From contig URKR01000016.1 in assembly GCA_900548355.1 (NCBI GenBank), positions 1-43,712 of the forward strand: 43,712 bases of DNA, read 5' to 3'. The notes beneath the pieces were generated by a model, which was not told the origin of the DNA, did no database searches, and was given only the letters and a program-made list of their open reading frames with translations. The DNA comes from an uncultured Oscillospiraceae bacterium. Lineage in GTDB: Bacteria; Bacillota; Clostridia; Oscillospirales; Ruminococcaceae. The position numbers were made by a program, and so were the translations under genes. Positions 8,886 to 16,332 of this stretch are shown one piece after another. Within the stretch, counting starts at the first letter, position 1. Each line of letters begins with the position of its first letter.

Positions 8886-9452
8886 TTATTCCTGGTTTGC
8901 CGGGGGTTCGCTGTGCAGGGCCGGGTTTTCTGCGCGCCACTGCCGGGCTTCAGCCAGCAGCCCGGCGATCAGCGCCGCCTTGCCGTCGGTGTAGCATGTG
9001 CGGTCCAGCGGGAACTGCGCAGCCAGCCGCCGCTTGCAGGCTTCGTATTGCAGAGCTTTGCCGGGGTGGGCGTTCAGGTAATCCCGGAAGTTGAGATAAT
9101 CGCGCCAGCGCTCGCCGTTCCACACAACCACATGGATGTGGTGGGTGCGGGTATCGGCTGTGCCCATCACAAGCAGCCGTTCCCCCGGCACCATCTCGCC
9201 GCGGAAAAGAAACCCCTGCCGGGCCAGCGCCGGCAGCGCGGGCTGAAGATCCGCCAGCGCCCGCACCCCGACTGCCAGGTCAAGGATCGGCTTGGCCTCA
9301 ATCAGCGGGATCGCCGTGCTGCCCACATGCTGGATATCCACCGCCGTCGCGCCCAGAATCTCCCGCAGCTGCCGGATCGTGCGGGCTGCTTCCTGCGGCC
9401 AGGTATCGTCGTGGGGAACCAGACACACCGTTCCCCTTTGCAAACCGAGCAT
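8886..9452 (-). CDS. GrpB/UPF0157 nucleotidyltransferase-fold protein
   Basis: A 188-residue GrpB-family protein. The family hallmark HVGSTAIPLIEAKPILDLAV is clear, as are the conserved His run THHIHV and the later FRDYLNAHP. The fold is that of a minimal nucleotidyltransferase; the biological role is unknown. The ATG at 9452 is preferred because GGAAGGAG lies 7 nt upstream, whereas the frame further upstream runs through the promoter region. First gene of the grpB-MYG1-GIY/GNAT operon. Confidence 0.88.
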   Translation of the reverse strand: MLGLQRGTVCLVPHDDTWPQEAARTIRQLREILGATAVDIQHVGSTAIPLIEAKPILDLAVGVRALADLQPALPALARQGFLFRGEMVPGERLLVMGTADTRTHHIHVVVWNGERWRDYLNFRDYLNAHPGKALQYEACKRRLAAQFPLDRTCYTDGKAALIAGLLAEARQWRAENPALHSEPPANQE

Positions 9453-9564
9453 GGCTGTTCTCCTTCCCGCCGGGGCGGCCCCGGCCTGTGCGGGTCTTAT
9501 TCTACCACACTTTCGGGCAGTTTGAAACGGGCAAAACCCCAAAAAAAGTGCCGCGCACCCCAAA

Positions 9565-9609
9565 GTTGCGTGCAAATTGGTGGACGCAACCGGTGTTTTG
9601 GGCTAGAAT
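9565..9609 (+). promoter_or_regulatory. Promoter with inverted-repeat operator
   Basis: TGGACG (9581-9586) and TAGAAT (9604-9609), spacer 17 bp. GTTGCGT (9565-9571) and ACGCAAC (9584-9590) form perfect 7-bp arms over the -35 region, suggesting a repressor site. Confidence 0.6.
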
Positions 9610-9643
9610 GGTGCCAGAAAATCAACCGAAAGGGGCGTTGCAC

Positions 9644-9937
9644 ATGTCTGTCAATTTTGCGCTGATCGCGGTCAGCGTTCTGGTGATCCTTGTCTGGATC
9701 GTGATGATCGGGGTGGGGATTTACCTGCTCTATCTTGTCATCCGCGCGCTGCGGGCCTATATCCGTTCCAAGGAGGTCCGCGCCGAAAAGAAGGAAATCT
9801 GCCGCACACTTGGCGAACAGCTGCGCGCGCGGGCGGGCGTGCAAAGGCTTTTTCTATCTGTATTATCCGGCCCACATCGTGGCGCTGTATCTGCTGGCCT
9901 GCGCGCTGTGAGCGCAGAACCTCTTGCCCGGGGTTGA
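9644..9937 (+). CDS. Small membrane protein, probably a truncated fusion relic
   Basis: A 97-residue frame with AAAGGGG 9 nt before the ATG. Residues 5-40 form one strong membrane segment followed by a basic stretch. Residues 50-62 (KKEICRTLGEQLRA) resemble the start of an XRE helix-turn-helix domain, but the helix-turn-helix itself is missing. Coding character ends near 9840, and the remaining 30 residues (Arg/Ser/Gly-rich) look like out-of-frame sequence. I infer a deletion that joined this gene to the tail of another. It may still be expressed as a single-span protein. Confidence 0.5.
   Translation: MSVNFALIAVSVLVILVWIVMIGVGIYLLYLVIRALRAYIRSKEVRAEKKEICRTLGEQLRARAGVQRLFLSVLSGPHRGAVSAGLRAVSAEPLARG
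9841..9911 (+). pseudogene. Remnant resembling a TraX-family C-terminus
   Basis: In the frame one base further on, 9843-9911 encodes KGFFYLYYPAHIVALYLL and a few more residues up to a TGA. This hydrophobic ending with an FY-x-YPxH core resembles the last helix of TraX-family acyltransferase-like membrane proteins. No start codon or upstream domain remains, so it would be the tail of a deleted gene. Confidence 0.4.
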
Positions 9938-9964
9938 CATTAGAACCATTCCATGGTTTATGAT
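9934..9964 (+). promoter_or_regulatory. yitT promoter with long spacer and dyad
   Basis: TTGACA (9934-9939) and TATGAT (9959-9964) are 19 bp apart. The dyad AACCAT-TCC-ATGGTT (9944-9958) sits within the spacer, an arrangement typical of MerR-activated promoters. Confidence 0.6.
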
Positions 9965-9983
9965 AAGGGTGAGAGGTGAACCT

Positions 9984-10655
9984 ATGAATCTGCAACACAA
10001 TACCGAACGGGCCCGTGCCAGACAGGGCGGCTGGCTGGGCGGCCAGCTGCGGGCGCTGCTGGCCGAAATGACGCCCCGCCGTCTGGGCCTGATGATGCTG
10101 GGCGCGGCGGTTCTGACCTTCGGCATCTGCAATATACACCGCCGCACCGGCATCACCGAAGGCGGCGTGCTGGGGCTGCTGCTGTTTGTCAACCATTGGA
10201 CAGGGCTGCCGGCTTCCATCGTATCGCCGGTGCTGGACCTTGCCTGCTACGCAATGGCGTGGCGGGTGCTGGGGGCGGGCTTTTTGCGCCGCAGCCTGCT
10301 TTCCACCGCCATGATCGCGCTGTGGTACAAAGTGTGGGAATCCCTGCCGCCGCTGCTGCCGGACTGGAGCGGCGCGCCGCTGACGGCCGCGGTGGCCGGC
10401 GCGGTGTGCGTCGGCGTCGGGGTGGGGCTGATCGTGCGGCAGGGCGGCTCTTCCGGCGGGGACGATGCGCTCGCGCTGGTCATTGCACGGCGCACCGGCT
10501 GGCGGCTGGCCCGCAGCTACCTGATTACAGACCTGACCGTGCTTGCGCTCTCGCTGAGTTATATCCCGGCGCTGCGCATCGCCTTTTCCCTGATTACCGT
10601 GACCATCTCGTCCTTCCTGATCGACAAGATCAGCGCGTCGGCGCAGGAAACATGA
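9984..10655 (+). CDS. YitT-family membrane protein
   Basis: A 223-residue protein with about five membrane helices of the YitT/DUF161 family. Recognisable conserved stretches are the GITEGGVLGLLLF segment and the NHWTGLPASIVSPVLDL segment. The cytoplasmic DUF2179 domain found at the C-terminus of many YitT proteins is absent, so this is the short form. The transported or sensed molecule is unknown. GAGAGGTGA lies just before the ATG. The gene is monocistronic, between a strong promoter and a strong terminator. Confidence 0.82.
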   Translation: MNLQHNTERARARQGGWLGGQLRALLAEMTPRRLGLMMLGAAVLTFGICNIHRRTGITEGGVLGLLLFVNHWTGLPASIVSPVLDLACYAMAWRVLGAGFLRRSLLSTAMIALWYKVWESLPPLLPDWSGAPLTAAVAGAVCVGVGVGLIVRQGGSSGGDDALALVIARRTGWRLARSYLITDLTVLALSLSYIPALRIAFSLITVTISSFLIDKISASAQET

Positions 10656-10664
10656 CCTCTGATT

Positions 10665-10713
10665 GCACGCAACGCCAGGCCCCCTGCAAAGGGCCTGGCG
10701 TTGCGTGCGTTTT
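10665..10713 (+). terminator. Strong terminator after yitT
   Basis: A perfect 18-bp stem (10665-10682 with 10691-10708) with an 8-nt loop, followed by GTTTTG. It may also end the convergent phoR transcript. Confidence 0.88.
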
Positions 10714-10733
10714 GGGGCGCTGCGGCCCCTGTA

Positions 10734-12131
10734 TCAACTGTTTTCGGCCGGGGGCTCCACCGGCGGGAAGGTAACCCGGATGGTGGTGCCGGTGCCGACG
10801 GTGCTCTTCAGGTCAAGCTTGGCGTCGTGCAGCATGACAATGTGCTTGACGATGGCAAGCCCCAGCCCGGTGCCGCCGGTGGCCTTGCTGCGGCTTTTGT
10901 CCACGCGGTAAAACCGTTCGAACACGCGGGACTGCGCGTCCTGCGGGATGCCGATGCCGTTGTCCTCCACGCTCAAAAACGGCATGCCGTTTTCGGTGCC
11001 GCAGCGCAGGATGACATGGCCATCGGGGCGGTTATAGCGGATGGCGTTGTCGCAAAGGTTGGTGATCAGCTCGGTCAGCAGGTCTCGGTTGCCAAGCACC
11101 GTCGCCGGCGCTTCCTCATGCTGCAGCGTGATGTAGGCTTTTTTGGCGTTCATCGTCATTGTGCCGGCCACGTCCCGCACCAGGGCGCCCAGCGAAAGCG
11201 GCGTCTTTTCCAGCGGCGCGGCGTTTTCACCGTGCATGCCATCCAGCTCGGAAAGCTGCAGAATGTCCGAAACCAGCCGGATCATCCGCTTGGCTTCGCG
11301 GTGAATCCGCTGGCCGAACAGCTGGGCGTCCTGCGGTTTGGTCATGCCGCTTTCCAGCAGTTCGGCAAAGCCGGAAATGCTGGTCAGCGGGGTTTTCAGC
11401 TCATGGCTGACATTGGCCGTAAACTCCCGGCGCATGTTTTCGTTGTCCTCCCGCAGGCGGCGGTCAGACTGGATCGTGCGGGCCAGCGGGATCAGCTCTT
11501 CATAGGGGACGTTGGCCTCGATGGTATCAAGATGCTCGGCCATGCGGATGATCGGCTGCACCAGCCGCCGCGTGAAAACGGCGGCCAGCAGCGCCGCCAG
11601 CGCAACAACCAGCACCCCGGCCACGGCCAGCGCCGGCAGAACTTCGTTGTACACGCTCCAGATGCCGGCCGTCTCCTCCCCCAGGCGCAGAATCTGGCCG
11701 TTGGCCAGCCTCAGCGCATAGTAATGGGTTTCACGGCCGATTGTCTCGCTGCGGCGCACGCTGCGGCCCTCGCCCTGCGCGATGGCGTCGGCAATTTCGG
11801 GGCGGGAAAGGTGGTTGTCCATATCGGATTCGTTCCGGTGTTCGCTGTCATACACCACGTTGCCGTCCGGGTCAATCAGGGTCAGCCGCAGCGAGGTGTT
11901 GTCCAGATAACTGTCCAGTGAATCCGGGTCGGTTTCGGCCAGGGCCTGGCAGGCCGCCGCCACAGCCTGGGCCGTGCGGGCCAGGTCCTGGTCCACCTGG
12001 GCGGCAAAAGCCCGGTGGAACAAAATCGCCGCCACCAGCACGCTGAGCAGCGCCGCCACCAGCCCGATGGTAATCAGCGCCCGCCGCAGCTGTACGCTCA
12101 TGCGGCTGGGCACGGCGTTTTCAGGTTTCAT
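10734..12131 (-). CDS. phoR: PhoR-type sensor histidine kinase
   Basis: A 465-residue membrane kinase. TM1 covers about residues 18-40 and an extracellular sensor of roughly 120 residues follows (it includes DNHLSRPEIADAI). Then come TM2, a HAMP-like linker, the H-box NVSHELKTPLTS, the N-box NLCDNAIRYN and the G boxes VEDNGIGIP and GGTGLGLAIV. No PAS domain is evident. The ATG at 12131 is chosen for CGGAGG 6 nt upstream, and it overlaps the regulator gene by 11 nt, so the two are translationally coupled. The Pho-box-like repeats before the operon point to phosphate sensing; the kinase sequence alone would not tell. Confidence 0.85.
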   Translation of the reverse strand: MKPENAVPSRMSVQLRRALITIGLVAALLSVLVAAILFHRAFAAQVDQDLARTAQAVAAACQALAETDPDSLDSYLDNTSLRLTLIDPDGNVVYDSEHRNESDMDNHLSRPEIADAIAQGEGRSVRRSETIGRETHYYALRLANGQILRLGEETAGIWSVYNEVLPALAVAGVLVVALAALLAAVFTRRLVQPIIRMAEHLDTIEANVPYEELIPLARTIQSDRRLREDNENMRREFTANVSHELKTPLTSISGFAELLESGMTKPQDAQLFGQRIHREAKRMIRLVSDILQLSELDGMHGENAAPLEKTPLSLGALVRDVAGTMTMNAKKAYITLQHEEAPATVLGNRDLLTELITNLCDNAIRYNRPDGHVILRCGTENGMPFLSVEDNGIGIPQDAQSRVFERFYRVDKSRSKATGGTGLGLAIVKHIVMLHDAKLDLKSTVGTGTTIRVTFPPVEPPAENS

Positions 12132-12819
12132 CGGCCGCCTCCGTGCCGCGCGCGCTGAGCTTGTAGCCCACCTTGCGCACCGTGCGGATCGATTCGCCCG
12201 CCGCGCCGAGCTTCTGGCGCAGCGTGCGCACATGCATATCAATCGTGCGGGATTCCAGCAGGTCATCGGTATCCCACACAGCCTTCATGATCCGCTCGCG
12301 GGCCAGGACCTCCTCCGGATGTTCCAGGAAAAAGTGCAGCAGCGCATATTCCTTAAAGGTCAGCTCAACCGGTTCGCCCTCTACCGTGACGGTGCGGGTC
12401 AGGTCGTCAAGAGAGACCGGCCCGAACCGCAGCGCCGAAGGCGTGCTGCCCGGGGCCTGGGCGCGGCGCAGCACCGCCTTGACACGGCTGATAAATTCCA
12501 TAATGCCGAACGGCTTGCACAGGTAATCGTCGGCGCCCTTGTCCAGGCCTTTGACAACGTCGATCTCGCTGGATTTGGCGGTCACCATAATGACCGGCAC
12601 ATGCCGGGTGGCGGCATTCTCCCGCAGGCGGGAAAGGATCTGGTAGCCGTCCTCATCCGGCAGCATGACATCCAGGATCACAAGGTCCGGGATAGACTGG
12701 TAAATGGCTGACCAGAAACTGGCGCCGTCCTCAAAGCCTTTGGCGGCGAGGTTGTTGGTCTGCAGGGCGTATTGCTCCAGCTCGCGGATGCTGGCGTCGT
12801 CCTCGACGATATAGATCAT
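12121..12819 (-). CDS. phoP: PhoP/PhoB-type (OmpR family) response regulator
   Basis: A 232-residue regulator. The receiver domain (1-120) shows the acidic pair in VEDDASIRE, the phospho-acceptor in LVILDVMLPDEDG and the Lys in LCKPF. A winged-helix OmpR-type DNA-binding domain follows (130-228; ELTFKEYALLHFF, SRTIDMHVRTLRQKLG, VRKVGYKL). The start at 12819 has AAGGA upstream and begins directly with the first beta strand. Four TTTAC-like repeats spaced by 11 bp lie upstream of its -10 box, so it probably activates its own operon when phosphorylated. Confidence 0.88.
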   Translation of the reverse strand: MIYIVEDDASIRELEQYALQTNNLAAKGFEDGASFWSAIYQSIPDLVILDVMLPDEDGYQILSRLRENAATRHVPVIMVTAKSSEIDVVKGLDKGADDYLCKPFGIMEFISRVKAVLRRAQAPGSTPSALRFGPVSLDDLTRTVTVEGEPVELTFKEYALLHFFLEHPEEVLARERIMKAVWDTDDLLESRTIDMHVRTLRQKLGAAGESIRTVRKVGYKLSARGTEAADET

Positions 12820-12873
12820 GGTGTTCCTTCTTTCTCGGGCGCCGGCAGAGCCGGCTTGTGTATAGATATTTCT

Positions 12874-12940
12874 ATTATATCGGAAGCCCCTGGCCGCCGC
12901 ACAGCAAATTGCGGTAAAGCGCGCGTAAAATTTCTGTAAA
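12874..12940 (-). promoter_or_regulatory. phoPR promoter with four Pho-box-like repeats
   Basis: The -10 box TATAAT (12874-12879) has no good -35 match. Upstream on the minus strand lie TTTACA (12935), TTTACG (12924), TTTACC (12913) and TTGCTG (12902), each exactly 11 bp apart. The last overlaps the -35 position. Spacing and sequence agree with known PhoP/PhoB boxes. Confidence 0.75.
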
Positions 12941-12970
12941 AAAGCGCCCCCGTTTTGGCAGCGGGGGCGC
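12938..12970 (-). terminator. Terminator of the Fur-family gene
   Basis: A GCGCCCCCG/CGGGGGCGC stem with a 9-nt loop, followed on the minus strand by TTTTTT. Its T-tract runs into the first Pho box of the next operon. Confidence 0.9.
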
Positions 12971-12996
12971 AATAGAATAGGGGGGCGTGGTGTAAC

Positions 12997-13404
12997 TCAA
13001 GAATTGGCGGAGGCATCGCCCTGCGCATCGGGGTGCTGCTTGCAGTCCGGGCAAAGGCCCGTCACAATGAAGTTGTAATCCTCGGCCTGGATGCCGGGGC
13101 AGCTTTGTACAAGCGCTTCCAGCGCGTCCGATTGCATGGCAAGGTTCAGCACCTTTTTGCAGCGGCGGCAGAACAGGTGCTGGTGGGTTTCCAGCTGCCA
13201 GTCATAGCGGTCGGCTTCCCCGGGCACGCCGATGCGGCGCAGCTGCCCGATATCCACCAGCAGGTTCAGGTTGCGGTACACGGTGCCCAGGCTCAGGTGC
13301 GGGCAGTTTTTGCGTGCTAATTGGTAGACCTGGGCCGCGGTCATGTGTTGTTTCGATTTCTGCACGGTTTCCAGGATCAGTTGCCGTTGCCAGGAATAAT
13401 TCAT
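12997..13404 (-). CDS. Fur-family regulator, PerR-like
   Basis: A 135-residue Fur-superfamily repressor. The structural zinc Cys4 site is present (Cys79/Cys82 and Cys118/Cys121). The regulatory metal ligands line up with PerR: His20, Asp68, His74 and His76. PerR's diagnostic Asp104 is replaced by Asn87, which is odd and may change metal choice or peroxide response. The winged helix lies in residues 5-70 (HLSLGTVYRNLNLL). It is transcribed alone from the promoter at 13470-13498 and has its own terminator. Fur, Zur or PerR function cannot be settled from sequence; I lean to PerR-like. Confidence 0.8.
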   Translation of the reverse strand: MNYSWQRQLILETVQKSKQHMTAAQVYQLARKNCPHLSLGTVYRNLNLLVDIGQLRRIGVPGEADRYDWQLETHQHLFCRRCKKVLNLAMQSDALEALVQSCPGIQAEDYNFIVTGLCPDCKQHPDAQGDASANS

Positions 13405-13469
13405 CGTCTGTCACCAACCTGTCAATTCTGCCGATTGCGCCCCGCGGGGCGCATTTCTGCACGAATTTA

Positions 13470-13498
13470 ATAATATACTTATCAGCCTGATTCGTCAA
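13470..13498 (-). promoter_or_regulatory. Promoter of the Fur-family gene
   Basis: Minus-strand TTGACG (13493-13498) and TATTAT (13470-13475), spacer 17 bp. The AT-rich -10 region could hold a PerR/Fur half site, but no full palindrome is visible. Confidence 0.7.
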
Positions 13499-13611
13499 GC
13501 GGAAAACAGAGAAAAGGCGAATTTTATCACTTTTTGTCGCCTGCCCGCGCACAACCGCCCGCCAAACGGCCCGAACCGCTGCAAAACAGCGGGGCGGGAT
13601 GTCTTCCGGGA

Positions 13612-15072
13612 TCAGACATCGGCGCAGCTGTCACAGCTGTCGCAACTGTCGCAGCCTTCGCTTTCGGCGGGCGCCGGCCGGCCGGCCAGCGCGGGGTCAA
13701 GGCTCTTGGCGACCTGGATCATGATGGCGCACTCAATCCGCTTGCGGAAAACCTTGCAGCCGTATTCATACACGCCGTGGATGTCGCCGGTTGCGTGCAG
13801 CGCGTTGGCCGCGCAGCCGCCCGCACAGTACAGCCGGGCCCAGCAGTCTTTGCAGTCGGGCCGGGCGTAGACGTTGCAGAGCTTGAACTCATCCCGCAGC
13901 GCGGTGTTGGTCACGCCGTGCCAGATATCGCCAAGCTTGTACGCCGGGTCGCCGACGAACTGGTGGCAGGGGTACAGATCGCCCCAGGGGGTCACGGCCA
14001 TGTACTCGGTGCCGGAACCGCAGCCCGCGATCCGCTTGTAGACGCAGGGGCCGTGCGCCAGGTCGAGGATATAGTGGTAGAAGGTGATGGGCCGGCCCGC
14101 CTTTTCGCGGCGCAGCATATCTTCGGCCAGCAGTTCATACTGGTCGTACAGCACCGGCAGGTCGGCTTCGGTCAGGGCTTCGGGGCTGTCGGCCGGGGCG
14201 ACAACCGGCTCCATCGAAAGCTCGGTAAAGCCAAGGTCGTCGGCCATATGGAACAGGTCGTTGGTGAAATCGGTGTTGTGGTGGGTGAAGGTGCCCCGCA
14301 TATAATAGCCCTTGCCGCCGCGCGCCTTGACAAGTTTCTGGAACTTGGGCACAATGCGCTCATAGCTGCCGTTGCCGGCCAGGTCTTTGCGGAAGCGGTC
14401 GTTGACCTCCTTGCGGCCGTCCAGCGAAAGCACAACGTTGTGGCATTCCCGGTTCGCCCACTCGATGACTTCATCGGTGATGCCGACGCCGTTGGTGGTC
14501 AGGGTGAACCGGAAGTTTTTGTTGTGCTGCTTTTCGATGCTGCGCGCGTAGGCGACAATCTGCTTGCAGACCTCAAAGTTCATCAGCGGTTCGCCGCCGA
14601 AAAAGTCAACCTCAAGGTTGTGGCGGGTGCCGGAATGTTCGATCAGAAAGTCGATCGCCCGCTTGCCGGTCTCAAAGCTCATCAGGCCGGCTTCGCCGTG
14701 GAACTTGCCCTGCGCGGCAAAGCAGTACGAACAGTTCAGGTTGCAGGTGTGGGCCACATGCAGGCAGAGCGCCTTGACAACGGTCGAACGGTTTTTGAAA
14801 TCAAAGGCATAAGGCTCATACACATCCGGCGCGAAGAGCTGGCCGGCCGCCTTGAGCTCGTCAATGTCTGCAAGGCAATCCTCAATATCGGCGGGGGTGA
14901 CCTCGGGGTGGTCGGCGTAGCGCTCGGCCAGGGCGGCGGCGGTGGCCGGGCGGCTGTTGCCGGCGTCCAGCAGCGCGATCGCGTCATAGGCCACATCGTC
15001 CACCGCGTGCACGCTGCCGCTGTACACATCGAGCACAATGTTGTATCCGTTGAGCTTGTACTGGTGAATCAT
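13612..15072 (-). CDS. scfB: SCIFF peptide maturase, radical SAM/SPASM
   Basis: A 486-residue radical SAM enzyme that forms a thioether cross-link in the SCIFF peptide encoded just upstream. The SAM-cluster motif is CX3CX2C at Cys110, Cys114 and Cys117 (CNLNCSYC). An N-terminal peptide-binding (RRE-like) region covers residues 1-95, and Cys-rich SPASM sites lie in the last 120 residues (CGSGTEY, CHQF, CKDCWARLYCAGGC). AAAGGAG lies 6 nt before the ATG. The last 16 residues contain a CDS-CDS-CDS-C repeat with Cys at 474, 477, 480 and 483, which I do not know as a normal part of the family. Confidence 0.95.
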   Translation of the reverse strand: MIHQYKLNGYNIVLDVYSGSVHAVDDVAYDAIALLDAGNSRPATAAALAERYADHPEVTPADIEDCLADIDELKAAGQLFAPDVYEPYAFDFKNRSTVVKALCLHVAHTCNLNCSYCFAAQGKFHGEAGLMSFETGKRAIDFLIEHSGTRHNLEVDFFGGEPLMNFEVCKQIVAYARSIEKQHNKNFRFTLTTNGVGITDEVIEWANRECHNVVLSLDGRKEVNDRFRKDLAGNGSYERIVPKFQKLVKARGGKGYYMRGTFTHHNTDFTNDLFHMADDLGFTELSMEPVVAPADSPEALTEADLPVLYDQYELLAEDMLRREKAGRPITFYHYILDLAHGPCVYKRIAGCGSGTEYMAVTPWGDLYPCHQFVGDPAYKLGDIWHGVTNTALRDEFKLCNVYARPDCKDCWARLYCAGGCAANALHATGDIHGVYEYGCKVFRKRIECAIMIQVAKSLDPALAGRPAPAESEGCDSCDSCDSCADV

Positions 15073-15149
15073 CGAAAACTCCTTTATTCAATCAGGCGGC
15101 CCGCCCAAAACCCATGTCGCCGCCGGCGGGCGCCGCTTGTCTGCGCATA

Positions 15150-15194
15150 CAAAATGCCGGGACAGCCGCCGCTTGCGCGGGACTGTTCCGGCAG
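15150..15194 (-). terminator. Attenuating hairpin between scfA and scfB
   Basis: A long stem (TGCCGGAACAG with CTGTCCCGGCA on the minus strand, plus an inner CCGC/GCGG helix) followed by TTTTG. The short T-tract suggests partial termination, which would favour peptide over maturase. Confidence 0.7.
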
Positions 15195-15212
15195 GTAAAC
15201 CAGGCGGAAAAC

Positions 15213-15353
15213 TTACTTCTTCTCGCAGGGCTGGTTGGCAATGCCGCAGCTGGTCTTGCAGGCGCTCTGGCAGGAGGTCTGGCATTCGCCGCAGCCGCCG
15301 TTTTGCAGGCTCTTGGCCATATCGCGGGTGTTGAGAGTCTGGATGTGCTTCAT
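15213..15353 (-). CDS. scfA: SCIFF ribosomal peptide precursor
   Basis: A 46-residue peptide of the SCIFF family (six cysteines in forty-five residues). It has the typical MKHIQTLNTRD leader and Cys at 21, 24, 28, 32, 36 and 43. The cognate radical SAM maturase is the next gene. The ATG at 15353 is chosen because it gives the family's fixed N-terminus and has AGGGGTGA upstream; the frame extends further upstream without homology. SCIFF is nearly universal in Clostridia, but its role is still unknown. Confidence 0.95.
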   Translation of the reverse strand: MKHIQTLNTRDMAKSLQNGGCGECQTSCQSACKTSCGIANQPCEKK

Positions 15354-15386
15354 AAAACAGTCACCCCTTTTATTTGGATTTCCTTC

Positions 15387-15416
15387 ATTGTACACGGTGC
15401 AGGGGTGTTTTGTCAA
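15387..15416 (-). promoter_or_regulatory. scfA promoter
   Basis: Minus-strand TTGACA (15411-15416) and TACAAT (15387-15392), spacer 18 bp. It starts the scfA-scfB transcript. Confidence 0.8.
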
Positions 15417-15418
15417 GC

Positions 15419-15447
15419 TTTACACCGGGCGCCGTGGCGCCTATAAT
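15419..15447 (+). promoter_or_regulatory. Promoter of the DUF1275 gene
   Basis: TTTACA (15419-15424) and TATAAT (15442-15447), spacer 17 bp. The spacer contains GGCGCC-GT-GGCGCC, a possible operator. It lies back to back with the scfA promoter. Confidence 0.7.
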
Positions 15448-15564
15448 AGGGGACGGAAAAAGCGCGGCGGCCGGGCGCGGCCGCCGCGCAAAGCGGAGCA
15501 GGCGCGGGCAATGGGGCAAAACCTTCCCTGCGTGCGCCGCACAGTTAGGAAAGGAGCGTTTGCC

Positions 15565-16233
15565 ATGCCGGAAACTTCCAGCGCCGTGCAGATGTCGGAC
15601 GCACGGCGCACCCTGGCTTTTTTGACGCTGTCGGGCGGTTTTCAGGATGCCTATACCTATATGGGCCGCGGCAGGGTGTTTGCCAACGCGCAAACCGGCA
15701 ACATTGTGCTGCTCGGGGTTAACCTTTGCGAAGGGCAATGGGTCGCTTCGCTGCGGTATCTTCTGCCGGTGCTGGCCTTTGCGGCCGGGGTGTATGCCGC
15801 AGCCTGGGTGCGCGGGCGGGCGTCCCCGGGGCGCAGGCTGCACTGGCGGCAGGCCGTGCTTGCGGTGGAAATTGTGCTGCTGGCGGTCGTCGGTTTTATG
15901 CCGCCGGCGCTGGACCTTGCCGCCAATGTGCTGGTCAGTTTTTCCTGTGCGATGCAGGTGCAGGCCTTCCGCAAGCTGCGCGGCACCGCCTACGCAAGCA
16001 CCATGTGCATCGGCAACCTGCGCAGCGCCATGCAGGCGCTGTATGAATGGCGGCACGGCGAAGCCGAAGCCGGCCTGCGCGCCGCCCAGTATTTTGGTAT
16101 GCTGGCGTTGTTCGCGGCCGGGGCGGCGCTGGGCGGGCTGCTGACGCTGGCTTTCGGCCTGCGGGTGATCTGGGGCAGCTGCGCGCTGCTGGTGGTCAGC
16201 TTTGGGCTGATGTTCCGTGAAAAGGATGCCTGA
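15565..16233 (+). CDS. DUF1275 (YoaK-family) membrane protein
   Basis: A 222-residue integral membrane protein with about six helices. The DUF1275 hallmarks are FLTLSGGFQDAYTYM near the start, then ANAQTGNIVLLG, and FRKLRGTAYASTMCIGNLR in the second half. The family's function is not known; transport has been suggested. AAAGGAG lies 9 nt before the ATG. It is a single-gene unit between its own promoter and a strong terminator. Confidence 0.87.
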   Translation: MPETSSAVQMSDARRTLAFLTLSGGFQDAYTYMGRGRVFANAQTGNIVLLGVNLCEGQWVASLRYLLPVLAFAAGVYAAAWVRGRASPGRRLHWRQAVLAVEIVLLAVVGFMPPALDLAANVLVSFSCAMQVQAFRKLRGTAYASTMCIGNLRSAMQALYEWRHGEAEAGLRAAQYFGMLALFAAGAALGGLLTLAFGLRVIWGSCALLVVSFGLMFREKDA

Positions 16234-16269
16234 GGCCGGGCGGCAGCCCTTGCCCCCGAAAGGCATAAC

Positions 16270-16322
16270 GACCGGCCCCCGGCAAACGGTTCGGAACCGC
16301 TTTGCCGGGGGCCGGTCTTTCC
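16270..16322. terminator. Bidirectional terminator
   Basis: A perfect 17-bp stem of GACCGGCCCCCGGCAAA with its complement, followed on the plus strand by TTTCC. It separates the convergent DUF1275 and MATE genes. Confidence 0.85.
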
Positions 16323-16332
16323 AGCATTTGGC

